Shown here: one piece after another, positions 1-10,338 of the stretch
Position numbering within the stretch: position 1 is the first letter of the stretch
How the letters are laid out: the number at the start of each line of letters is the position of its first letter
Notes under the pieces: generated by a model
What the model saw: the letters and a program-made list of their open reading frames with translations, nothing else
The model's database searches: none
What the model was told of the DNA's origin: nothing
From: Streptomyces sp. WAC08241
GTDB taxonomy: Bacteria > Actinomycetota > Actinomycetes > Streptomycetales > Streptomycetaceae
Reading direction: 5' to 3'
DNA: 64,000 bases
NCBI GenBank assembly: GCA_007858575.1
Contig: CP042279.1
Coordinates: 1,612,001-1,676,000, forward strand
Program-made: the position numbers and the translations under genes

Positions 1-752
<752 letters not shown>

Positions 753-815
753 GGGCCCCGGGACCCTCGCCCCGCGGCCCCGCCCCGCGGTCCTCACCCC
801 ACGGCCCCGCCCAGC

Positions 816-860
816 AGCCCTCAGTCCCGCAGCCCTCAGTCCCGCAGCCCTCAGTCCTGC
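816..860. repeat. three tandem 15-bp units over a stop codon
   Basis: Three 15-bp units (agccctcagtcccgc, the third with one change) run from 816 to 860. The stop codon of the leftward carboxypeptidase gene (851-853 on the minus strand) lies in the third unit. Because 15 is a multiple of three, the other two units place further in-frame TGA codons downstream at 836 and 821. Confidence 0.85.
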
Positions 861-2201
861 GGGGAGCGGTCGGCCCCGGCGCCCGCCCGGCGCCGCCACG
901 CCCACAGCGCCAGCGCCGCCGCGCAGGCCGCGCCGATCAGGCCCAGCGAAAGGCCGGCCGACGCGCCCGAGGCCGCCGTCGCGCTGGACGCGTCCTTCCC
1001 GAGGGCGGCCTCGGCGGGGCCTCCCCGGTCCGGGCCTCCTTCCCCGGCGCGCCCGACGCCGGGGCGTCCTTCGCCCGGACGCCCTCGCTGGGCTCGGCGC
1101 CCGCCCGGGGTGCCGTCTCCGCCCCGGCCCCGTCCCGTCCGCCACGAGCCGCCGCCACGGCACGCGCGTCCGCCTCCGCCTTCGCGCGCTCCGGCAGCAG
1201 CGAGCCCACCGGCCGGACGCGGTCCGCCGCGTCGAAGCCCCAGTCGAGCAGCGACCGCGCCTCCTCGTACACGGCGTACCCGCCGCCCTCCTGCGGGTTC
1301 ATCACCGAGACGACGAGGGTCCGGCCGCCCCGCTCGGCCGCGGAGACCAGCGTGTTGCCCGCGTTGCTCGTGTAGCCGTTCTTGATGCCGATGAGGCCGG
1401 GGTAGCGGTCCACTCCGTTCGCTCCGGTCAGGAGCCGGTTGGTGTTGGCGATGCCGTACGACCACGAACCCGCCGGGAAGTCCGCGTACCGCGTCGAGCA
1501 GTAGCGGGTGAACGCCGGGTCCTGGAGCCCGGCCCGGCCGAAGACCGCCAGGTCGTACGCGGAGGACACCTGCCCCGGGGCGTCGTAGCCGTCCGGGGAG
1601 ACCACGTGGGTGTCGTTCGCCCCCAGGGAGCGGGCCTTCTCCTGCATCTTCCCGGCCATCGCGTCCCAGCCGCCGTTCATCGCGGCGAGCACGTGCACCG
1701 CGTCGTTCCCGGAGCTGAGGAAGACGCCGTTCCACAGGTCCGAGACCTTGTAAGTGTACCCTCCTTGATCCCGACCAGGCTACTGCCCGCCCCGATGCCG
1801 GTCAGCTCGGAATCGGCCACGGTGTGCTGCTCGGAGGGGTCGTGGTGGGGAGCGCGGTGAGGGCGAACAGCGTCTTGAGCGTGCTGGCGGGCGGCAGCTT
1901 CCGGTGCGCGTCCCGCGCGGCGAGCACCTCGCCCGTGGACGCGTCCGCGACCACCCACGACAGCGCGGAGGCCGAGGGCAGCCGGGGCGCGCCCGCCAGC
2001 GGCTGCACCTGCACGCCCCGCCGGTCGAGCCGGGCCGGATCGACGTGCCGGCGCACGGGCGGAGTGGGTTCCCCGACGGCGGAGGCCGGGGAGACGGAGG
2101 AGACCGTGGGGCGGGGAGGCGACGGCCGCCGGAGCGGGCAGCACGAACAGCAGGGCCGCGGAACCGGCGGCAGCGTGACGGACAGCGGACGTGACGATCA
2201 T
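851..2201 (-). CDS. D-alanyl-D-alanine carboxypeptidase (serine type, PBP5-like)
   Basis: A secreted, membrane-anchored penicillin-binding protein that trims the terminal D-Ala of peptidoglycan stem peptides. It opens with a signal peptide ([13 protein letters not shown]...APAAVASPP). The catalytic S-x-x-K appears as STLK in [13 protein letters not shown], the S-x-N as [16 protein letters not shown], and the third motif region as [14 protein letters not shown], where KNG stands in the usual KTG place. A long Pro/Ala/Arg-rich linker leads to a C-terminal hydrophobic segment ([17 protein letters not shown]) and RRRAG, as in sortase-independent anchored forms. The coding frame changes at about four places (for example near 1765, 1860 and 2110), each explained by one missing base. 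Confidence 0.85.
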
Positions 2202-2569
2202 TCGGCCACCGTAGGGAGGAGGTGACGGACCCGCAGATCGGAGTGCGCCGACCGGGGAGCGGGTGTGGCGTACGGCGGCGCGTCGTGGGCCGACCGGGTG
2301 GTCCCGGACCGGCGCCGCCCGCCCGCGACCGCCGGTGACGCCTCCTCACACCCGCCCCGGCGCACCACCGTTCGTACGGGAGCCTTCTCCGCCCCCGCCC
2401 TGTCCCACCCCGCCGTCGCCCTCGGTCGTCGCCTCCGCACGTCGCCCTCGGTCGTCCGTCCGGGCACCCCCGCCGCATCGGACAACTCCATACGAGAACA
2501 ACGGGGTTGACCGTAGGATCTGACCGCTCGCGTGCCGCACCGGCCGTCCCGCAGTCAGGAGTTCCCTCC
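2202..2569. other. divergent intergenic region
   Basis: 368 bp between the leftward carboxypeptidase and the rightward P450. It must carry both promoters. No convincing -35/-10 pair, operator or small gene was seen. Only the AGGAG before the P450 start (about 2557-2561) is clear. Confidence 0.5.
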
Positions 2570-2605
2570 GTGAACACCGTGAACACCGTGAACACCGCGA
2601 ACACC
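2570..2605. repeat. four 9-bp units carrying the P450 start codon
   Basis: Four tandem 9-bp units (gtgaacacc three times, then gcgaacacc) encode VNT repeats at the P450 N-terminus. The first three units each begin with an in-frame GTG, so the unit number sets how many possible starts exist. Confidence 0.85.
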
Positions 2606-3846
2606 CCGCACCCCGCCGACCCCTCCGGCCGGACGCCGTACCGCCCGGACCCGGCGGGCGGCTGCCCGCACGCGGACAACGCGCGACTGCTCGCCGGGGG
2701 CGCGGTGGTCCCGGTGGTCCTGCCCGGCGAGGTCGAGGGCATGGCGGTACTGGGCCACGACGCTGCGCGAGTTCCTGTCCCACCCCGACGTCGCCAAGGG
2801 CGCCCGGCACTTCACCGCCTCTCCGAGGGCCGCATCCCCGACGGCTGGCCGCTGCGGACCTTCGCCACCGTGCCCGGCATGACCACCGCGGACGGCGCCG
2901 ACCACCGCAGGCTGCGCACCCTGGTCAGCAGCGCCTTCACCGCCCGCCGGGTCGAGGCGCTCCGCCCGCGCGTCGAGGCGGTCACCGCCGGACTCCTCGA
3001 CGGACTCGCCGGGGCCGCCGCGGCCGGCGACGGCGTCGCCGACCTGCGCCGGCACTACGCGCTGCCGCTGCCGCTCGGGGTCATCTGCGAGCTCTTCGGC
3101 GTCGACCCGGCCCATCAGGACCGGCTGCACCACCTCTCCGGCCTGGTCATCGCCACCGACACCGAACCCGCGCGGGCCGTCGCCGCCAACCAGGAGCTCG
3201 CCGCGCTCCTCGCCTCCATCGTCACCGCCAAGGCGGCCGCCCCCGGCGACGACCTCACTAGCGCCCTCATCGCCGCCCACGGCGAGGACGGCGACCGGCT
3301 CAGCGGGCCCGAGCTCATCGGCACGCTGCTCCTGATGATCATCGCGGGCCACGAGACCACCCTGAACCTGATCACCAACGCGGTCCGGGCGCTCTGCGCC
3401 CACCGCGACCAGCTCGCCCTGGTCACCGAGGGCCGCGCGACCTGGGCGGACGTGGTGGAGGAGACCCTCCGCTGGGACAGCCCGGTCAGCTACTTCCCGT
3501 TCCGCTACCCGACCCGCGACCTGACCGTCGACGGCACCCTCATCCCCGGGGCACCCCCGTCCTCGCCGGGTACTCGGCGGCGGGCCGCGACACCGGGGCC
3601 CACGGCCCGGACGCCGACCGCTTCGACGTCACCCGCGCCACGACGGCGAAGCACCTCTCCCTCGGCCACGGCCCCCACTACTGCCTGGGCGCCCCGCTCG
3701 CCCGCCTGGAGGCCACGACCGCCCTGGAGGCCCTCTTCACCCGCTTCCCCGACCTGGACCTGGCCGTCCCGGAGGAGCGCCTGACCCGCCACGCCGGCTT
3801 CGTCGGCAACAGCGTCCGCACGCTCCCGGTCCGGCCGGTCCGCTGA
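2570..3846 (+). CDS. cytochrome P450
   Basis: A bacterial class I P450 of about 425 residues, expected to hydroxylate a small molecule with electrons from a ferredoxin. Visible features are the I-helix AGHETTLNL, the ExxR pair in EETLRWDSP, and the haem loop LGHGPHYCLGAPLARLE with its Cys ligand. GTG at 2570 is preceded by AGGAG at a good distance. The first codons lie in a 9-bp repeat (gtgaacacc), so GTG also occurs in frame at 2579 and 2588. Frame changes near 2760, 2815 and 3550 fit base losses. There is no ferredoxin gene beside it and the substrate is unknown. Confidence 0.88.
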
Positions 3847-3873
3847 TCCCCGGGCACGGACCCGAGGCCGCCC

Positions 3874-3891
3874 GGCGGGGCTCAGCCCGCC
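3874..3891. terminator. stem-loop between convergent genes
   Basis: GGCGGG (3874-3879) and CCCGCC (3886-3891) form a short GC stem with a six-base loop just after the P450 stop and over the stop codon of the facing small gene. It could serve both strands. The stem is short and there is no U tract. Confidence 0.4.
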
Positions 3892-4127
3892 CGCCCCCAC
3901 GCCGGCGGGGAGAAGGACCGCAGGGAGGAGACGACGCTCAGCAGCCGGCCCTCGTTCCCGGCGAGGCCGGCCGCGCGGAGCGCCTCGTCGGCCTCCGCCA
4001 TCGGACGGGTGAGCATCGCCCCCGCGTACGGCGCGAGCCGCGGATCCGCCAGCACGGCCCGGGTGGATTCGAGCAGCCGCAGATACGCCTGGGCCGCCGC
4101 GCGCTCGTCGGCGGTGATCGTGGTCAT
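3882..4127 (-). CDS. small conserved hypothetical protein (81 aa)
   Basis: An intact 81-residue frame starting ATG at 4127 behind GAGGGAGC. It has no signal peptide or membrane segment. The sequence is helical and Ala/Leu/Arg-rich (MTTITADERAAAQAYLRLL at the start), ending in a Ser/Pro tail. I do not recognise a named family. It lies 62 bp downstream of the NUDIX gene on the same strand and may share its transcript. Confidence 0.7.
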   Translation of the reverse strand: MTTITADERAAAQAYLRLLESTRAVLADPRLAPYAGAMLTRPMAEADEALRAAGLAGNEGRLLSVVSSLRSFSPPAWGRAG

Positions 4128-4189
4128 GTCGGGCTCCCTCTCGACAGTTCGGTTCCCACCACCTTCTCGCACGCCTCTGACAACCGGGC

Positions 4190-4672
4190 TCAGCCCCGCC
4201 CGTCCAGGTGGGCGGCCAGCCGCTCCAGGAAGGCCTGCTGGCCCACGACGAGCAGCGGGGCCGCCGCCTCCGGGGCGAACCAGCCGACCCGGTCGATCTC
4301 CGGGAACTCCTCCAGGCGGCCGGAGCGGGCGGCCACTCCAGGGTGAAGGTGCCCGGCACGATCCGCTCCGGGTCCAGGTCGCCCTCGACCGCCCGGACGG
4401 TGACGAGCTTCCCGTTGCGCTGCCGGCTCTCCCCGAGGTCGATCCAGTCGCCCTCGGGGGCGGCGAGGCCCAGCTCCTCCCGGAACTCCCGGCGGGCCGC
4501 CGCGTCGGGCTCCTCGTCGGGTCCGTACTCGCCCTTGGGGATCGACCAGGCGCCCTCTCGCGGGACGCCCAGAAGGGCCCGCCCATGTGGCCGATGAGGA
4601 CCTCGACACCGCCGTCTGCCGTCCGGCGGAAGACCAGAGACCCGCGCTGCGCTTGACGCGTTCGATCGGCAT
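4190..4672 (-). CDS. NUDIX hydrolase
   Basis: A ~160-residue NUDIX pyrophosphohydrolase that cleaves a nucleoside diphosphate linked to another group. The NUDIX box is complete: GEYGPDEEP followed by AARREFREELG, giving the G-x5-E-x7-REUxEExGU pattern. The start MPIERVKRSAG and the end LERLAAHLDGRG are clear. The preference for a bis-phosphonucleotide, sugar-nucleotide or oxidised dNTP cannot be read. Frame changes near 4330 and 4575 each need one restored base. Upstream are 95 bp without a gene, then the end of the glycerol operon. Confidence 0.85.
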   Translation of the reverse strand: MPIERVKRSAGLWSSAGRQTAVSRSSSATWAGPSGRPARGRLVDPQGRVRTRRGARRGGPPGVPGGAGPRRPRGRLDRPRGEPAAQREARHRPGGRGRPGPGADRAGHLHPGVAARSGRLEEFPEIDRVGWFAPEAAAPLLVVGQQAFLERLAAHLDGRG

Positions 4673-4767
4673 GGGCCCAGTGTGTCCGAAGGCCCCGCCC
4701 GCGCAGCCCGCCGGGACGCCCCCGACGGTGTGCCCCGGCGCACGCCGACCGGCGTCCCGCGCCCCCG

Positions 4768-6072
4768 TCACTCCTCCGCCCCGACCGTCACGGGCCCGCC
4801 CGCCGGGTCCGCCCCGCGCGTCCAGCCGGGCCCGAGCCGTACGGAACGCCACGGCACCAGCGTTCCGCGCAGCCGCTCCCGCCGCAGCCGTACGCCGTCC
4901 TGCGAGACGGTCAGGACCGGCCGTACGAGCCGGTGCTCCGGCCGTACGAGCAGGGTCGTGGCCTCCGGCCGAGGAGACCGGGCGCCACCCACCGCAGGGC
5001 CCCTGCCGCCGCGACCGGCACCGTACCGACGGGCCGGGCGAGCCGTCACGCTGATCGAGCTGATCGAGCTGATCGACGTGATCAAGGTGAGCGAGGTGAG
5101 CGAGGTGAGCGAGGTGAGCGAGGTGAGTGAGCACCGCGTCGGCCACCGCCCGCCCCTCGGCGGCGGCCACCGGGGCCGGTTCCCCGCCGTGCAGGAGGTT
5201 GCCGGCCGCGAAGACCCCGGGAGCGGCGGTGCGGAGGGCGCCGTCCACCACCGGACCCCGCGTGCCCGGCGTGAGCGGCAGCCCGCGGGCGCGGGCGAGC
5301 TCGTGGTCCGGGACCCAGTCGCCGGTGAGGACCACCGTGTCGCACCGCAGGACGGACGCGCGGCCGTCCCGTCCCCGGACCGCGACCCCGGTCAGCCGTC
5401 CGCGCCCGAGCAGCTCCGTCACGACCGCACCGGTCAGCAGCGGCACGGCCCCGAACCCGGCCGCCGGGACCGGGAGTTCGGTGACGACCGCCGCCACCTC
5501 CACCCCGGCCGCGCGCAGCGTCCGCACCGCGCTCCGGGCCACCGGCTCGCCGCCGACGACCACCGCCCGCCGCCCCACGTACTCCGGCCCCGCGTGCTCA
5601 CGCCCCGCGGGGCCCTTCCGGCCCCCGAACCGCGCGACCGTCCGCTGGAGTTCGCCCGTGGTCAGCACCCCGGCGGGCCGCGTCCCCGGGAGGAGCCGGG
5701 CACTGCGGGGACGTTCGCGCGCGCCGGTGGCGAGGACCACCGCGCGGGCCGCGATCCGTTCGAGCCCGGCCGGGGAGGTGACGTCCAGGGCGAGCGGCCC
5801 GGCCCAGCCCGTGGCCGAGACGCCGGTGCGCACGACGGCCCCGGCCCGCAGCGCCTCCCGCACCGCCCGTCGCGCGTAACCCGGCCCGTCCAGGGCCGCC
5901 CCCGCGGGTCCGCGCCGAACCCCGGGCGCGCGCAGTGGCGCGGGACCCCGCCCGCGGCCGTCTCCCGCTCCAGGACCTCGACGCGGCCCGCGCCCGCCGC
6001 CGCGAGCCGGGCGGCCGCGGCGAGACCGGCGGGCCCCGCGCCCACGACGAGCACGTCGACCGTACGGTTCAC
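4768..6072 (-). CDS. FAD-dependent oxidoreductase, GlpB-like second subunit
   Basis: A pyridine-nucleotide-disulphide-type flavoprotein. It has an N-terminal dinucleotide fold (VLVVGAGPAGLAAAARL), the conserved ETAAGGVPRHC, a second fold (GRRAVVVGGEPVARSAV), and the late FAD motif TAAPGVFAAGNLLHG. Starting GTG at 6072, it overlaps the GlpA-like gene by GTGA, so translation is coupled. In the family such proteins pair with a GlpA-type subunit to oxidise glycerol-3-phosphate or a related polyol phosphate. Odd feature: after AEGRAVADAVLT the protein carries nine tripeptide repeats (HLA, then DQL type) from a 9-bp array. Frame changes occur near 5900 and 5040. The C-terminal frame ending at 4768 is inferred. 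Confidence 0.75.
5051..5131. repeat. nine tandem 9-bp units in coding sequence
   Basis: 81 bp of nine-base units on the plus strand: ctgatcgag twice, ctgatcgac, gtgatcaag, then gtgagcgag four times and gtgagtgag. The minus-strand protein reads them as tripeptide repeats. The unit length keeps the frame, so copy number could vary without breaking the gene. Confidence 0.9.
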
Positions 6073-7537
6073 CGGCCGTCCCTCCGTCCTTCTCCGCCGG
6101 GAGGCGTGACTCCTCGAACAGCGCCCGCACCTCCGCGCCGCAGAAGGTGCCCTGGCAGCGGCCGCCCCGGGCCCGGGTCCTGCGCCGCAGCCCGTCGAGG
6201 CCGCCCGGGGGATCGTGGAGGCGAGCGCGGCCCGGATCTCGCCCCGGGTGACCCGCTCGCAGTGGCAGACCACCGCCCCGAACCCGGGCTCCCGCGCGAT
6301 GAGTCCGGCGTCCCGGTACGGCCGGGGAAGGCCTCGCCGAGGTTCGGCATGCGGACCGGGGCGAGCGGCCGCTCCGGTCCCGGGTCGAGCCCGCAGTCGG
6401 CCAGGAGGCCGAGCACGTGCTCCGCGATCGCCAGGGAGGCGCTGAGCCCCGTGGAACGGATCCCGCCCACCGTCACGTACCGCAGGGCGGGGTGCGCGGC
6501 GATCCGGTAGTCCTCCTGCCCGGTGGCGGCCCGCAGCCCCGCGTAGACGGCCGTGACCTCCTCGTCGAGCAGCGCGGGCAGGACCCGGCCGCCCTGTGCG
6601 CGCAGGCCGGCGATCCCCTCGGCGGTCGTGCCGGTCGCGGTCTTGTCGTCGAGGTCCTCGGCGGTGGGGCCGAGCATGACGTTCCCGTACACGGTGGGGA
6701 GACGAGCACGCCCTTGCCGAGCGGGCCGGGCACGGGGAGCAGGATGTGCCGGACCAGGTCGCGGGCGGCCTTGTCGAAGACGAGCAACTGGCCCCGGCGC
6801 GGGGTGACGGCGAAGTCCTCGCGTCCGACCAGGGCGTCGAAGACGTCGGCGTACAGTCCGCAGGCGTTCACGAGGAGGCGGGTCCGGAGCGTCCCGCGCC
6901 GGGTGACGAGCCGGTGGTGCGGCGCGCCCGGACGCACCTCCTCCACCCGGCAGTTCAGGTGCAGGTCCACTCCGGAGCGGACGGCCTGGGTGGCGTACGC
7001 GAGGACGGTCGTCCACGGGCAGACGATCGACTCGCCCGGCACGTCGAGCGCGGCGAGCGCGCCGGGACCCAGGTGGGGCTCGCGCGAGGCCAGTGCGGCG
7101 GCGTCGACGATCCGGGTGCCGTGATGGCCGTTGCGTCCGGCCTTCTCGGCGAGGCGGGGAGCGCGGCGAGCTGTCCCTCGTCCCGGGCGACGAGCAGGGC
7201 GCCGAGCGGCTCCACGGGGATGCCGGCCTCCCGCGCGTACGCGGTGAGCAGCCGGTGTCCTCGCGGACGAGCCGCGCCTCCAGGGTGCCGGGCACGGCGT
7301 CGAAACCGGTGTGCAGAATCGCCGTGTTGGCCTTCGAGGTGCCGTCGCCCACGTCGTTCGCGGCCTCCACGAGGGCGATCCGCAGCGGGTGACGGGCGAG
7401 CGCGCGGGCGATCGCGGTCCCGACGACCCCGGCTCCGACGACCACGACGTCGTACGCGGCATCCGCGCCGCCGGGGAGGGGCCCCGACCGGGTGACCTTC
7501 CCGCGGCTCCCGTCCGGCCGTCCTCGGTGGTCCTCAC
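6069..7537 (-). CDS. GlpA-like FAD glycerol-3-phosphate dehydrogenase with BFD iron-sulphur domain
   Basis: A flavoprotein of the GlpA/GlpD type. Near the N-terminus it has YDVVVVGAGVVGTAIARAL, then SKANTAILHTGFDA, and later GGIRSTGLSASLAIAEHVLG, the usual FAD-closing segment. The C-terminus is a BFD-like [2Fe-2S] domain: VCHCERVTRGEI and CQGTFCGAEV supply the four cysteines. This is the architecture of the large subunit of the anaerobic-type enzyme. Start GTG 7537 overlaps the glycerol kinase stop (GTGA); the stop overlaps the GlpB-like start (GTGA). Frame changes at 6697, 7158, 7260, 7475 and in the BFD domain all fit lost bases, several as G5 read as G4. Confidence 0.82.
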
Positions 7538-8996
7538 CCGGCCCCGCCGCCGGCCGTCGTCGCCCCCGGTCGTGCCAGCAGGGCGGCGACCTCCGTGCGG
7601 AACCGCGCGAGGCGCGTCTCCGCCTCGGCGGCGGAGATCCGGGGCTCGTACACCGCCGACGGCTTCCACTCCGGTACGGCCTCCCGGAGCGCGAGCCCCG
7701 GGAAGCGGCCCAGGCGGGCGGCCGCGCCGACCCCGAGGGCCGTGGCGTCGGGCAGGGCGGAGACCTCGACGGGCCGTTGCAGCAGGTCGGCCTGGGTCTG
7801 CATGAGCAGCGCGCTCCGGGTCAGGCCGCCGTCGGCGCGCAGCGAGGTCAGCGGCGCGCCCCGGTCCGCCGCCGCGGCCGAGGCCAGCTCCACGACCTGG
7901 GCGGCGATGCCTCGCACAGGGCCCGGACCAGGTGCCCGGGGCCGGTGTCCAGGCCGAGGCCGGCGAGCGAGCCGCGCACGTCCCCCGCCACCAGGGCGCG
8001 GCGAGCCCCGCGAACGCGGGGACGAACGTGACGCCCCCGCTGTCCGGGACGGCGCCGCCGACCGCGTCGAGCTCCCCGGCCCCGGAGATCACCCCGAGGT
8101 CGGTGAGCCAGCGCACGGCCGAGGCCACCGTGTACACCTGGCCGTCCAGGCAGTGGGTGACCCGCCCGCCGAGCCGCCAGGCGACACAGCTCACCAGGCC
8201 CGAGGCGGCCCGCAGCGGCGCGGGGCCGGTCTGCGCGAGCAGGAACGCCCCCGTGCCGTAGGTGCACTTGGCGGCGGCCGGTCGTCGGCGCTCTGCGCGA
8301 GCAGCGCCGCCTGCTGGTCCACCAGGAGGCCGGTGAGGGGGAGCGGCGGGCCGAAGGCGGTCGTGGTGCCCACGGGCGCGTCGCAGTCCACGACCCGGGG
8401 CAGCGGCTCGCCCCCGAGCCCGTACAGGCCGAGCGCGGTCTCCGACCAGGAGACCGTGTCGAGGTCGAGGAGCCCGGTGCGCCCGGCGGTCGCCGCGTCG
8501 GTGACGAAGGCGCCGGTGAGCCGGTGGACGAGCCAGGCGTCGCTGGTGGTGACGGCGCCCGCGGCGGTGGCGTGGCGGCGGATCCAGGCCATCTTCGGGG
8601 CGGCGAAGTAGGGGTCCACCGGGAGGCCGGTCAGGTGGCGCAACTCCTCTGCGCGGGCTCCAGTTCCGCGCAGATTCCGGCGGCCCTGCGGTCCTGCCAG
8701 ACGAGCGCGTCGGTGAGCGGTTCGCCGGTGGCGGGGTCCCAGGCGAGCACGGTCTCGCCCTGGTTGGCGAGGCCCACGGCCACGACCGGCACGCCCGCCC
8801 CGGCGAGCGCCGCCCGCCCCGCGGCCACCACCGAGTCGTACAGCTCGCGCGGGTCGACCTCGACCAGGCCGCCCGGCAGGTACCGGGGCCGGACCGGCGC
8901 CGTACCGCTGCCGAGGACACCGCGTTCCGGACAGAGGACGAGGGCCTTCGTGCCCGACGTGCCCTGGTCGACGGCGAGTACCGGGCCGCCCGTCAT
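7534..8996 (-). CDS. glpK: glycerol kinase-like FGGY carbohydrate kinase
   Basis: A ~490-residue FGGY kinase, expected to phosphorylate glycerol to sn-glycerol-3-phosphate. The phosphate-1 loop is LAVDQGTSGTKALV, the substrate region NQGETVLAWD and VWQDRRAAGI. The phosphate-2 loop KCTYGTGAFLL and the ADGGLTRSALLMQTQADLL segment are characteristic of glycerol kinase rather than xylulokinase. First gene of the coupled three-gene operon. ATG 8996 has GGGAG upstream; an earlier ATG at 9041 is possible. Breaks near 8650, 8275, 8000 and 7915 each need one base. The substrate is inferred from motifs plus the two following flavoproteins. Confidence 0.82.
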
Positions 8997-9133
8997 CCTG
9001 CCGCTCCCGTCGATGGTCCCGTTCGGTGATCGTCCGGTCACCGAAAAGGGTCAGGGTGCCGTCGCCGGAGCACTCCGTCAAGCCTCGCCGGACGACCCCG
9101 TCAGGTCCGCCGCCGAACCTGACGGTAAATCAA

Positions 9134-9152
9134 ATTCGGTCGTTGGCCGAAT
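9134..9152. promoter_or_regulatory. inverted repeat upstream of glpK
   Basis: ATTCGG and CCGAAT arms with a seven-base centre, in the AT-richer stretch between glpK (leftward) and the next rightward gene. Its place suggests an operator for the glycerol operon; Streptomyces glycerol genes are often under IclR-type control. No regulator gene is adjacent. Confidence 0.4.
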
Positions 9153-9189
9153 AGTTGTCGCCACAAAAGAAAGTGGACCGGTCGAGTCC

Positions 9190-9199
9190 AGAGCGCTCT
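9190..9199. promoter_or_regulatory. perfect 10-bp palindrome AGAGCGCTCT
   Basis: AGAGCGCTCT has the central CG of LacI-family operators and is followed by TATAGTG, which could be a -10 element for the rightward gene. It lies 38 bp from the nearby ATTCGG repeat. Function is inferred from form and place only. Confidence 0.35.
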
Positions 9200-9271
9200 A
9201 TAGTGATCGCCGATCAACGGCCGGGACACCGCCCAAGGGACTGACCCTCCCACCCCATCCACCGAGGAACC

Positions 9272-10275
9272 ATGCCACCCACACCACGCCCCGCTCCCTG
9301 ATGGCCGGCCAAGGCTTCCGTCCCGTCTACCACCCGGCGGGCCACGACCACGCCCTGCGCCACGCCCTCCAGGACTTACGCACCGGCCGCTGGGTGGCCA
9401 TGGCCCGGCTGCTCGACGAGACCTCCGACTGGGGCGCCTGGACCCGGCGCACCCAGGTCCTCGCCGCCGTCGCCGCGGGCACCGACGTCGTCCGCACCTG
9501 GCGCGACGAGCAGCCCGAGAGCCCGGCCGTGGCCGTGATGCACAGCCGCGTCGCCGTCGAGCGGGCCGTGCGCGCCCACCGCTCCGGCCACGCCCGCGCC
9601 GGGCAGCTCCGGCAGGAGGCCGGGGCCGCCTGCCGCGAGGCCGTCGACCGCTCGCCCGCCGACCCGGTGCCCTGGGTGGGACTGCTCGCCCTCGCCGCCC
9701 TCGACGGGGCCCAGCACATGGCCGAGCACCGGGTCGCCCCGCCGGCCCCCATGCTGCCGTCCGGCCCCTGGCGCCTGCTCGCCGAGGCGGAGAAGCGCGA
9801 CCCGCACAACCGCGAGGCGCACCACCGCATGCTCCAGTTCGTCTACGCCCGGCGCTCCGGACCGCTCTCCGAAGCCGTCAACTACTCCCACTGGGCGGCC
9901 TCCTCCGCGCCCGTCGGCTCCGCCCTGCACGCCCTGCCGCTCTACGTGCGCGTCGAGCGCTACCGGCGCGAGCGCGGCCACGAGCGCGCCCTCGACCTCC
10001 ACTGGGTCGCCGAGGACGCCGTGCGCGACGCCCAGCGGGCCCTGGACACCTGGTTCTTCTTCTGCGCCGTCGACGAGGCCTCCCTGCTCGACCTCAACCA
10101 CCTGGCGCACGCCCTCTTCGGCGCCCTCCGCTTCGCCGACGCGACCCGGGTCTTCGAGGCGCTCGGCCCGTACTACACGACGCTGCCGTGGGCCTACCGG
10201 ACCGCCCGGCCGGACGACCGCGCCCTCGCCGAAGAGGTCTTCCTGCGGGCCCGCGCCCGCTGTCTCGCCGACTGA
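9272..10275 (+). CDS. conserved hypothetical helical protein (~330 aa)
   Basis: I do not recognise a named family. From ATG 9301 the frame is open and intact for 325 residues to 10275. ATG 9272 has a better ribosome site (GAGGAACC), and one restored base near 9292 would join it to the main frame, so I prefer it. The protein is soluble, Ala/Arg/Trp-rich and almost certainly all-helical, with repeated segments such as LAALDGAQHMAEHR, AHHRMLQFVYARR and LAHALFGALRFADATRVFEAL that suggest TPR-like hairpins. There is no signal peptide. It may form a transcript with the following permease, 63 bp away. Confidence 0.65.
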
Positions 10276-10338
10276 GGCCCCGTCCCGGCCCGCCCTTCCG
10301 CGCGTACCTTCCGCCCGCCCCCGTCCCCCGGAGGAACC

